NCBI GenBank assembly: GCA_903872425.1
Contig: CAIQKQ010000109.1
Location: 1 to 64,000 of the forward strand
DNA length: 64,000 nt
Direction: 5' to 3'
Source of the DNA: an uncultured Opitutia bacterium
GTDB taxonomy: Bacteria; Verrucomicrobiota; Verrucomicrobiia; Opitutales; Opitutaceae
The notes under the pieces are model-generated. The model had not been told where the DNA came from. It saw only the letters and a program-made list of their open reading frames with translations, and made no database searches. A program made the translations under genes and the position numbers. This document shows positions 53,825-62,094 of the stretch, in pieces (positions within the stretch are counted from its first letter, which is position 1; each line of letters begins with the position of its first letter).

Positions 53825-55108
53825 TCACTCCACCCGCAAAATGCAGCCGCGTAGGTATTCGCTCTCGGGCATCGTCACCAGCACGGGATGGTCAGTGGGC
53901 TGGTGGCAAAAATCGAGGATCTGGACGCGGCGTTTCGCGTCGGACGCCGCCTCGGCGAGCACGCTGCGCAGCTCGGCGTCGCCCATATGGTGCGAGCAAG
54001 TGTAGGTCGCTAGCACGCCGCCGGGCGCGAGTGACTTCATCGCTCGCAGGTTGAGTTCCTTGTGCCCGCGTAGCGCGCTCTCGATCGCGCTCTTCGACTT
54101 CGCGAACGGCGGCGGGTCCAGGATAATGAGGTCCCATGCGGGCGCAGCGTCTCGCCGCGCGGTGAACCAGTCGAAGACGTTGGCCAACTCGAAGGCGACC
54201 GTCACGCCGTTGCGCTGGGCGTTGCGGCGGGCGGCCGCGATGGCGTCGTCCGCACTGTCGAGGCCGAGCACCGAGGCCGCGCCCGCGCGCGCAGCGTGCA
54301 GTGCAAACGCACCCTGGTTGCAGAATGCATCCAGCACCCGCTTGCCGGCAGCGTACTTCGCCACGGCGGGGTGCTGCTCACGCTGGTCGAGATAGAATCC
54401 GGTCTTCTGCCCACCCGCGAGATCGAGCCAATAGTCGAAGCCGCCGATGCTCGCCCAGCGCGGTTCCCACGCTTTGCCCGAGCGCGTGTGAATTTCGGCG
54501 GGCAGCCCCTCCAGTTTACGAAGATTTGAGTCGTTGCGAAAAATGATCTCGGTCGCACCGGTCAGCTCGGTGAGTAGATCACCGATGAGCGCGGCGCGTT
54601 TTTCCAGCGCGAGCGTCTGCACCTGCGCGACCAACGTGTCGCCAAACTGGTCCACGACCAACCCCGGCAGCTCATCCGACTCGGCCCATACGAGCCGGCC
54701 AATGTAGGGCGGGGTCGCCGAACCCCGCCGGTCAGTGTCTGCTCCCCGCTGTGTTTTGTTCGCAATGAACGCCTCGGGTGTTGCGGAAGGCAGGTTTCGG
54801 CGACCCCTCCCTATATCACTCTCGCGCCGCGCCAGCGCACGACTGAGCGCCGCGCGCAGCCACTCTGCGTCCAGCGTCACACGCCCCGTCGACAGCCGCC
54901 GCCACACGATCTGCGACTTTGAGTTATAGATGCCCGTGCCCAATGGTCGACCAGTACGGTCGCGGCAGCCGACAACCTCACCGTCGTGCTCGGCCGGCAA
55001 CAGTGTCTCGATCTCGTTGGCAAACACCCAGGGGTGTCCGTGCAGAACACGTGCGCTGGCGGCGTTGGGCTTGAGCTTAAGGGTGGGCAGGACGGGCGTT
55101 GACGACAT
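53825..55108 (-). CDS. RlmI-like 23S rRNA methyltransferase with internal insertion
   Basis: The 427-residue protein has an N-terminal PUA domain (KLKPNAASARVLHGHPWVFANEI). An EEHEE-like middle follows (RLVWAESDELPGLVVDQFGDTLVAQVQT). The C-terminal SAM methyltransferase domain has VLDAFCNQGAFALHAARAGA, GLDSADDAI, LIILDPPPFAKSKSA and YTCSHHM. It fits RlmI-type enzymes making 5-methylcytosine in 23S rRNA. Between residues about 97 and 137 lies an in-frame insertion (IGRGRRNLPSATPEAFIANK...) encoded by a palindromic DNA element. The rest of the protein is intact, so activity may be kept. Confidence 0.92.
   Translation of the reverse strand: MSSTPVLPTLKLKPNAASARVLHGHPWVFANEIETLLPAEHDGEVVGCRDRTGRPLGTGIYNSKSQIVWRRLSTGRVTLDAEWLRAALSRALARRESDIGRGRRNLPSATPEAFIANKTQRGADTDRRGSATPPYIGRLVWAESDELPGLVVDQFGDTLVAQVQTLALEKRAALIGDLLTELTGATEIIFRNDSNLRKLEGLPAEIHTRSGKAWEPRWASIGGFDYWLDLAGGQKTGFYLDQREQHPAVAKYAAGKRVLDAFCNQGAFALHAARAGAASVLGLDSADDAIAAARRNAQRNGVTVAFELANVFDWFTARRDAAPAWDLIILDPPPFAKSKSAIESALRGHKELNLRAMKSLAPGGVLATYTCSHHMGDAELRSVLAEAASDAKRRVQILDFCHQPTDHPVLVTMPESEYLRGCILRVE
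54705..54813. repeat. 109-bp palindromic element inserted in the RlmI-like gene
   Basis: Two inverted arms of 25 bases match at 22 positions and bound the segment. The left arm begins TAGGGCGGGGTCGCCGAA; the right arm read on the minus strand begins TAGGGAGGGGTCGCCGAA. The left arm alone also folds into a perfect hairpin (GGCGGGGT-CGCCGA-ACCCCGCC). It encodes about 36 extra residues in frame. Size and in-frame position resemble protein-coding palindromic elements such as those known from Rickettsia; no transposase is nearby. Confidence 0.7.
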
Positions 55109-55223
55109 GGTCGCCCATCATCACGCCGCTTCGCCACGTTAGAAGCGCAAAGTTGAAACCCGAAAAACGAAAGTTGGAGGTTGAGCGCCAGAGTTTGCGC
55201 GTAGACGCTCTCCCCCTTCCGCC

Positions 55224-56891
55224 ATGTCACCCGCCGCCGAAATCGCCCGCCGTCGCACCTTCGCGATCATCTCGCATCCCGATGCGGGCAAGACCACGCT
55301 TACGGAAAAATTCCTCCTCTACGGCAACGCCATCCACCTCGCTGGGGCCGTCAAGGACCGTAAGAACCAGCGCGCCACCACCTCCGACTGGATGGAGCTC
55401 GAGAAGCAGCGTGGTATTTCCATCAGCTCGACCGTCCTCCAGTTCGATTACGCCGGCTGCGCCGTCAACCTCCTCGACACGCCCGGCCACAAGGATTTCT
55501 CCGAAGACACTTACCGCGTGCTCACCGCCGTGGACGCCGCGCTCATGGTCATTGACGCCGCCAAGGGCGTCGAAACGCAGACGCGCAAACTCTTCGAGGT
55601 CTGCCGTCGACGCGGTGTGCCGATTTTCACGTTCATGAACAAGTGCGACCGCCCCACGCGCAGTCCGATCGAGTTGCTCGACGAACTGGAAAACGTGCTC
55701 GGACTCCAGGCGTCGCCCGTCATCTGGCCGTTGGGCAACGGCCCGTCGTTCAAGGGCGTGTTCGATCGTCGCACGCGCGAGGTGCATTTGTTTGAGCGCG
55801 TGCCGGGCGGAAAATTTCAGGCTCCCGTGAGCGTCGCCTCGCTCGACGACCCCATTGTTCGCGCCAAGCTCGACGACGATGTTTATCGCGACGTGAAGGA
55901 GCAGCTAGAGATGCTCGACGGCGCGGGCCACCCCTTCGACCTCGCCGCCGTGCAAGGCGGCCGGCAGACCCCCGTCTACTTCGGCAGCGCCGTGAACAAT
56001 TTCGGCATCCAGCTTTTACTCGATGGCTTTCTGCGGGACAGCGTCCCCCCCGCCCCTCGCCGCTCACTTTCGATCCAAACTCCTAATTCCAAACTCCAAA
56101 CGGGAGCAGACGCGGCGGAGTCTCGGGTGATCTCGGTCGAAGACCCCAAGTTCTCCGGCTTCATTTTTAAAATCCAAGCTAACATGGATCCGAAGCACCG
56201 CGACCGTATCGCCTTCTGCCGCGTGTGCTCCGGCAAGTTCGAGCGCGACATGGTCGTCACGCACCAACGCACCGGCAAACAGGTGCGCCTCTCCTCCTCG
56301 CACAAACTCTTCGGCCAGGAGCGCGAGACCGTGGACGAGGCCTGGCCCGGCGACGTCATCGGACTGGTTGGCCACGACAGCTTCGGCATCGGCGACACGC
56401 TTACCACCGACCGCAGCATCTTCTACGACGAGATCCCGCGTTTTCCATCAGAGGTCTTCAGCTACATCTCCAACCCCAACTCCGGCGACGCCAAAAAATA
56501 CCGCGCCGGCTTGGAGCAACTTTTACAGGAAGGGGTGGTACAATCGTTCAACGCCAAAAACGCCCCACCGGGCGCGACCCTACTCGCTGCCGTCGGCCCG
56601 CTGCAATTTGAGGTCGTGCAATGGCGACTCCAAAGCGAATACAATGCCGAGTCGCGGCTCACCCCCACACCATGGACGATGCTCCGCTGGGTCGAGGCTC
56701 CCGCCGCCGAACTCACCCGCGATGGCGCATTGGATTCGACCCGTTACGTTGTCGCCACCGGTGTGAGTTTCGGTGCCGACAAGTTCGGCAAACCCGTTGT
56801 GCTCTTCCCCAACGAATGGACCATGCGCTATTTTCAGGAGAAAAATCCGTCGCTGAAGCTGCACGAGCTACCGATTGAGCAGACGACGTGA
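55224..56891 (+). CDS. prfC: Peptide chain release factor 3
   Basis: The 555-residue GTPase releases RF1/RF2 from the ribosome after termination. Motifs are the P-loop SHPDAGKTTLTEK, the switch region QRGISISSTVL, LLDTPGHKDFSEDTYR, and MNKCDRP; FKIQANMDPKHRDRIAF and PLQFEVVQWRL follow in domains II and III. Around residues 279-295, after PPAPRR, about 15 extra residues (SLSIQTPNSKLQTGADAAE) appear relative to usual RF3. Those codons are AT-richer than the gene. ATG 55224 is preceded by CCGCC. Confidence 0.96.
   Translation: MSPAAEIARRRTFAIISHPDAGKTTLTEKFLLYGNAIHLAGAVKDRKNQRATTSDWMELEKQRGISISSTVLQFDYAGCAVNLLDTPGHKDFSEDTYRVLTAVDAALMVIDAAKGVETQTRKLFEVCRRRGVPIFTFMNKCDRPTRSPIELLDELENVLGLQASPVIWPLGNGPSFKGVFDRRTREVHLFERVPGGKFQAPVSVASLDDPIVRAKLDDDVYRDVKEQLEMLDGAGHPFDLAAVQGGRQTPVYFGSAVNNFGIQLLLDGFLRDSVPPAPRRSLSIQTPNSKLQTGADAAESRVISVEDPKFSGFIFKIQANMDPKHRDRIAFCRVCSGKFERDMVVTHQRTGKQVRLSSSHKLFGQERETVDEAWPGDVIGLVGHDSFGIGDTLTTDRSIFYDEIPRFPSEVFSYISNPNSGDAKKYRAGLEQLLQEGVVQSFNAKNAPPGATLLAAVGPLQFEVVQWRLQSEYNAESRLTPTPWTMLRWVEAPAAELTRDGALDSTRYVVATGVSFGADKFGKPVVLFPNEWTMRYFQEKNPSLKLHELPIEQTT
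56075..56097 (+). repeat. Direct repeat in the in-frame insertion of prfC
   Basis: CCAAACTCC occurs at 56075-56083 and again at 56089-56097, separated by TAATT, within an AT-richer stretch of an otherwise GC-rich gene. It encodes IQTPNSKLQ. Such simple repeats could spread by slippage or insertion. Confidence 0.6.
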
Positions 56892-56895
56892 CAGG

Positions 56896-56966
56896 TGGAA
56901 CGCGTCGACCCCCAACGCGCTTGATTTTCCGCCCACCAAACAGTGCGTTGGGGTCAACGCGCTCCA
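56896..56966. repeat. 71-bp palindrome downstream of prfC
   Basis: Two arms of about 25 bases, TGGAACGCGTCGACCCCCAA... and its near-inverse ending TTGGGGTCAACGCGCTCCA, surround a 20-base loop. They differ at a few positions plus one extra C. It starts 4 bases after the prfC stop. It has no T-run, so it is more like a dispersed REP-type element or an RNA-stabilising hairpin than a terminator. A shorter related motif occurs at 65-95. Confidence 0.7.
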
Positions 56967-57038
56967 ACATATAAAACCTGCCGGACATTTGTTCTAGGAT
57001 CAGGGCAGCCTAGCCCGAATGTTGCCCACCTTTCCGCC

Positions 57039-57830
57039 ATGAACCTCGCTCACGTCCCGCTCTTGCAAATCCAGCGAGACCTTTACCGCCTGCCGCGCGG
57101 GAGGGAGCGTTTTCAGACCTACCTGAAAACCATGCTCACGCCGGATGGGCAGGGTGTCAGCCTGCTGCCGTTGGTGGCGATGAACCCGATGGCCAAAGAC
57201 CATGTGTCGGCACGGCTCGACGCATGGCTCGCACTCGACGCCGAGGGCATTGTCGCGCGCACCATCGCCGACGCGGCGACGCGGCTCGCAGACGCGCCCG
57301 GCGAATTCAAACTCGGCCTCGTGTTAGCCGATGATGCGCAGGGCGGCTGGACCAACCGTTTTAGCGTCGAGCTCGCATGGCGTACTTCCATCCGTGAATT
57401 CGCCCGCGATGGATGGCTATCCGCCATTTTGTGGACCAGCGAAGAGCCGACCGCACAAACCGTTATTGAAGCCGTCCTAACGGCCATTTTTCGTGCCGTC
57501 TTTCTCGGTATACACGGCTCCGCCCGCACGCTGCGCGACTTGCTCGCGCAAGAGGGCCGGGTCATGGCTTCCGCCGGCTGCGTCGGCCCCGTGCTTGCAC
57601 CCAATCAGCTCACCCAAGACCGCGCAATCATTGCGCCCTATCTCGGCGCGGACGCCGCCGACCTGCCCGTGGTCATCCCATGCCTCTTTGGCGACCACGC
57701 GGCGGTGTCACTCGGCTACACTCCCCTCGGGCTGCCACTCCGCGCCGGCCTCGCGCTCGCGTTGCACGACGCGCAAGCTGCCGTCGGACGTGCCGCCACG
57801 GTGACTACCCGCGCCGGTTCGCGCAGATGA
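57039..57830 (+). CDS. Unrecognised 263-residue protein
   Basis: From the ATG at 57039 (MNLAHVPLLQIQRDLYRLPRGRERFQTYLKTML) the protein has 263 residues, with no signal peptide or clear membrane segment. Regions such as FKLGLVLADDAQGGWTNRFSVELAW and ILWTSEEPTAQTVIEAVLTAIFRAVFLGIHGSARTLRDLLAQEGRVMASAG look well folded and conserved-like, with mixed alpha/beta character. No family was recognised. The longer ORF-track start runs back through the palindrome. It stands 61 bases before the carboxypeptidase gene. Confidence 0.72.
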   Translation: MNLAHVPLLQIQRDLYRLPRGRERFQTYLKTMLTPDGQGVSLLPLVAMNPMAKDHVSARLDAWLALDAEGIVARTIADAATRLADAPGEFKLGLVLADDAQGGWTNRFSVELAWRTSIREFARDGWLSAILWTSEEPTAQTVIEAVLTAIFRAVFLGIHGSARTLRDLLAQEGRVMASAGCVGPVLAPNQLTQDRAIIAPYLGADAADLPVVIPCLFGDHAAVSLGYTPLGLPLRAGLALALHDAQAAVGRAATVTTRAGSRR

Positions 57831-57891
57831 CTAGGTATTTTTTATCGAATTCTTCTCGTCGCGCCGGAAAAAGTTTCGTTGCTTCGCGCCC

Positions 57892-58935
57892 ATGTCCTTT
57901 CGTCGTTTTTCGCTTTTCACTCTCTTCCTCCTCTGGCTCGGCGCCCAAGCCTCGCTCCCGGCCGCCGCCAAAAAGCCCGCCCCCGCCCCAACTGGCACCT
58001 ACAAAGGCGCGATCGTGATGGACGCCACGAGTGGCCAAGTCCTGATCGAGGAAAACGCCGACCAAATCAGCCCACCGGCCAGCATGACGAAGCTCATGAC
58101 CTTCGCCGTGCTCGACGACCAGATCCACGCCGGCGTGCTCACGCTACAAACTCCCGTCACCGTGACCGCGGCCGATGCCAAGATGGGCGGCACGCAGGTC
58201 TGGCTGGCGGATAAGGAAGTGTTCTCCGTCGAAGAGCTGACGTACGCCATGATGATCCAATCGGCCAACGACGCGGCGCACGCGCTTGCGCGCACCGCCG
58301 CCGGCAGCGTGGAGGCGTTCGTCGCGCTGATGAACGCCAAAGCCCGCGCGCTCGGCATGACCCATACCACCTTCGTCACTCCGCACGGCTTGCCGCCCGT
58401 TGGCCGGAAAATTGCCGACGGCGACCTCACCACCCCACGTGATTTCGCGCTACTCTGTCGTTACCTGCTGACGAAGACTGAAGTGCTCAAATACACCTCG
58501 GTGAAAGAGCGTGTATTCCGCGCCAACTCGCCGACCCACGCCATAACCATGATCAATCACGACCACCTGCTCCACGTTGACGGCGTGGACGGTTTAAAGA
58601 CCGGCTACACCGAGGCGGCCGGCTATTGCCTCAGCTCGACCGCGCAACGCAACGGCCAGCGCGTGATAGTCGTGATCATGGGCTCGTTCGGACCGAATGG
58701 CCAGATTGACCTCGGCAAGTTCCGCGACATAAAGGCCACCGAGCTGATTGAGCGCGGCTTTGCAGCACTACCCGCCAACGGAGCCAAATTCACCGGCCCC
58801 ACTGCGCCCACTACCAACACTCCCGTTGTCCCCACAGCAGCACAAGAGGGTAGTCCGATCGTCCCCGCGTCTCCGCCGCCAGCAACCGACAGTCTGCCCA
58901 TGGTGATCTTTACGCCGCCAGGCCAAAAGAAATAA
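57892..58935 (+). CDS. D-alanyl-D-alanine carboxypeptidase (PBP5/6 family)
   Basis: The 347-residue exported enzyme has a signal peptide (FSLFTLFLLWLGAQASLPAAA) and the three penicillin-binding motifs: SMTK (ISPPASMTKLMTFAVL), SAN (MMIQSANDAAHAL) and KTG (DGLKTGYTEAAGYC). It trims pentapeptide side chains of peptidoglycan. The C-terminal 60 residues after the catalytic domain are Pro/Thr/Ala-rich rather than the usual PBP5 beta domain with amphipathic anchor. The last stop is only 4 bases from the convergent transporter-like gene. Confidence 0.93.
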   Translation: MSFRRFSLFTLFLLWLGAQASLPAAAKKPAPAPTGTYKGAIVMDATSGQVLIEENADQISPPASMTKLMTFAVLDDQIHAGVLTLQTPVTVTAADAKMGGTQVWLADKEVFSVEELTYAMMIQSANDAAHALARTAAGSVEAFVALMNAKARALGMTHTTFVTPHGLPPVGRKIADGDLTTPRDFALLCRYLLTKTEVLKYTSVKERVFRANSPTHAITMINHDHLLHVDGVDGLKTGYTEAAGYCLSSTAQRNGQRVIVVIMGSFGPNGQIDLGKFRDIKATELIERGFAALPANGAKFTGPTAPTTNTPVVPTAAQEGSPIVPASPPPATDSLPMVIFTPPGQKK

Positions 58936-58939
58936 CCCG

Positions 58940-59659
58940 TCAGCGCTCCAGCACCACCACCAACACCCCCAGCAGGATGAAAAGAGAGCCGAGCAAGCCA
59001 GCCTCGTAGCGCTCAAAAATTTTCAGCCTGACTTTCTCTAGCCCGCGCAGCGCCAGCCCGGTGAACAGCATCATCGCTGCCAGTGCCCCCACTGCCAAGA
59101 TCACGCTCAGGACCGCGAAGCCCTGCCAGCCGAATTTTACCCCCGCTAGATAGACGGGCAGAAAGCCCTCACACGGGGACAGCGTGAGCATCACGAACAG
59201 CCCGCCTACCGTCGCCCGGTCGCCGTTTTTCTCTGACACCAACGCGCTATCCTTCAGCTCTGCTTCCATGTGGGAGTGCTCCTCCTCTTGCCCGCAATGC
59301 TCGTCGGCGTGGTGATGTCCGCCTGGCACCGGATGGTGGCAGATGCCGCCGCCCCGCCACTGTCGCCAGAAATAAAACGCCCCCATCGCGCTCAGCAGCC
59401 CCGCCGCGATCCACGGAAACGCCGCGCCGACCGTTTCGTCGAGCCGGAATCCAAACCAAGCCACTGCCAGCCCCAACAGGCTCGTAAGGAGAACGTGTCC
59501 CGCCCCAGCCAGCGCGAGGATCGCCAGCGCCTTGCCACGGCTCCAGCCCCGTGCCCGTGCCACTAGCACGAACGGTAGCCAATGCGTCGGGATAGCCGCG
59601 TGGAAAAATGCCACGGTGAAGCCGGTCGCGGCAATGCTGGTAAGAGCGGCGAAGTCCAT
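58940..59659 (-). CDS. His-rich six-helix membrane protein, metal efflux-like
   Basis: From the ATG at 59659 (MDFAALTSIAATGFTVAFFHAAIPTHWLPFVL) the protein has 239 residues with about six membrane helices. A central hydrophilic loop is rich in His, Cys and acidic residues (CHHPVPGGHHHADEHCGQEE). The helix pattern with AFFHAAIPTHWL and LTLSPCEGFLPVYL resembles NicO/RcnA- or UreH-type transporters, so nickel, cobalt or other metal transport is inferred. The ORF-track start is a TTG 72 bases upstream and less convincing. It diverges from hemF. Confidence 0.7.
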   Translation of the reverse strand: MDFAALTSIAATGFTVAFFHAAIPTHWLPFVLVARARGWSRGKALAILALAGAGHVLLTSLLGLAVAWFGFRLDETVGAAFPWIAAGLLSAMGAFYFWRQWRGGGICHHPVPGGHHHADEHCGQEEEHSHMEAELKDSALVSEKNGDRATVGGLFVMLTLSPCEGFLPVYLAGVKFGWQGFAVLSVILAVGALAAMMLFTGLALRGLEKVRLKIFERYEAGLLGSLFILLGVLVVVLER

Positions 59660-59866
59660 GTGTTGGTTGAGAGGATTGAGGCAACACGGCCCGGCCGCGC
59701 TGTCGAACGCGAACTCTAGCAAAGTCGTCAAGCACCCCGAGCCGTTTCGCTCACATCCTGACCCTCCTGCTGGTTCCCCACCACGCTTTCATTTCTCCAT
59801 TTGCTACCATCTTTCTCCATCTTCCTCGCTCGACTTGCGCGCCAGAAAACGGTTAACAAAACGTGA

Positions 59867-60811
<945 letters not shown>

Positions 60812-60865
60812 GCATAAACAACACGAAGCCGCACAATCAAGGGGGGGACCCGGTTGGCGTTCCTC

Positions 60866-60910
60866 TAGGTCAGGTTTTATGCCCAATACGTCGGGTTAAA
60901 ACCCGATCTA
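60866..60910. repeat. 45-bp palindrome between hemF and hemE
   Basis: TAGGTCAGGTTTTA and TAAAACCCGATCTA are inverted copies matching at 12 of 14 positions. A shorter hairpin TCGGGTT-AA-AACCCGA lies inside the right half. There is no T-run. It may separate hemF from hemE transcription or be a REP-like remnant. Confidence 0.55.
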
Positions 60911-60990
60911 AATTCTCCTTACGTGCCACTAAAGACCAAAAGTATGTCTCCCTCTTCGTGTCTTTTTGTGTTTTTTGTGGCCAATCACCT

Positions 60991-62019
60991 ATGACCTCTC
61001 GCGAACGCTTCCTCGCCGCCTGTGCCTGCGCGCCGCTCGACCGCCCGCCGCTTTGGCTCATGCGGCAGGCCGGCCGCTACCTACCCGAATACCGCGCGCT
61101 CAAGGCCAAGTCGTCGTTCCTCGAGATGGTCCGCACCCCCGCGCTCGCTGCCGAGGTCACGCTCCAACCGCTGCGCCGTTTCGCCTTCGACGCGGCGATC
61201 CTATTCTCCGACATCCTCGTCATCCCCGAGGCGCTTGGTCAGGGTTACAAGTTCCGCGACGCAGGCGGCATCGCGATGGAGTTCCGCCTCGACACCCGCG
61301 CGCAGATTGACGCCCTTGCCCCCGCCGCCGCCGTGCCGGAGCGTCTGCGCTACGTCGCCGACACGCTCGCCCTGCTGAAACGCGAAATCCGCGGTGAAAA
61401 GGCGCTCCTCGGTTTCGGCGGGTCGCCGTGGACGCTCGCTGCCTATATGGTCGAGGGCGGCAGCTCGGAGGATTTCGCGCGCGTGAAGACGCTATTCTAT
61501 TCCGACCGCGCCGCTTTCGACGCGCTCATGGAGAAACTCACCGCCGCGCTCATCGCGTATTTCCAGATGCAGATCGCCGCTGGGGCCGATGCGATCCAGA
61601 TTTTCGATTCTTGGGGCGGTGTCATCGCGGGGCCGGACTACGAGGCGGCGTCGCTGCGCTGGATCCGCCAGATCATCGCTGCGCTGCCACGCGAGTTCCC
61701 GGTCATCCTCTACGCGAAAGGCTGCGCGCCACATCTCGCCGACCAGTCGTTCACCGGCGCGCGCGTCCTCAGTGTGGACTGGACCAGCGACCTCAGCGTC
61801 GTCCGCCGCACGCTCCCCGCCAACGTCGCCGTGCAAGGCAACCTTGACCCCGTGTTGATGACCACGACCCCCGCCATCGTCCGCCATGAGGCCGCGCGTC
61901 TGCTCGCGTCCATGCGCGGTACTGCCGGCCACATCTTCAACCTCGGTCATGGCATCACCCCCGACGCAAAGATCGAGTGTGTCGAGGCGTTGGTCGAAAC
62001 CGTTACGACGTGGAAATGA
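60991..62019 (+). CDS. hemE: Uroporphyrinogen decarboxylase
   Basis: With the ATG at 60991 (MTSRERFLAACACAPLDRPPLWLMRQAGRYLPEYR) the protein has 342 residues. It has the substrate-binding RQAGRYLPEYR, the catalytic region ILFSDILVIPEALGQGYKF, GFGGSPWTLAAYMVEGG, IFDSWGGVI and NLGHGITPD. It decarboxylates uroporphyrinogen III to coproporphyrinogen III, the step before HemF. The ORF-track start 11 codons upstream lies in an AT-rich leader. It is followed by hemG after 66-75 bases. Confidence 0.96.
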   Translation: MTSRERFLAACACAPLDRPPLWLMRQAGRYLPEYRALKAKSSFLEMVRTPALAAEVTLQPLRRFAFDAAILFSDILVIPEALGQGYKFRDAGGIAMEFRLDTRAQIDALAPAAAVPERLRYVADTLALLKREIRGEKALLGFGGSPWTLAAYMVEGGSSEDFARVKTLFYSDRAAFDALMEKLTAALIAYFQMQIAAGADAIQIFDSWGGVIAGPDYEAASLRWIRQIIAALPREFPVILYAKGCAPHLADQSFTGARVLSVDWTSDLSVVRRTLPANVAVQGNLDPVLMTTTPAIVRHEAARLLASMRGTAGHIFNLGHGITPDAKIECVEALVETVTTWK

Positions 62020-62094
62020 TGACGACGAGAATCACGAAAAGGTAAAAATCCCATCGTCAAGCCGCGCCTCATTTTGTGATTTCTTGTGATTTTC

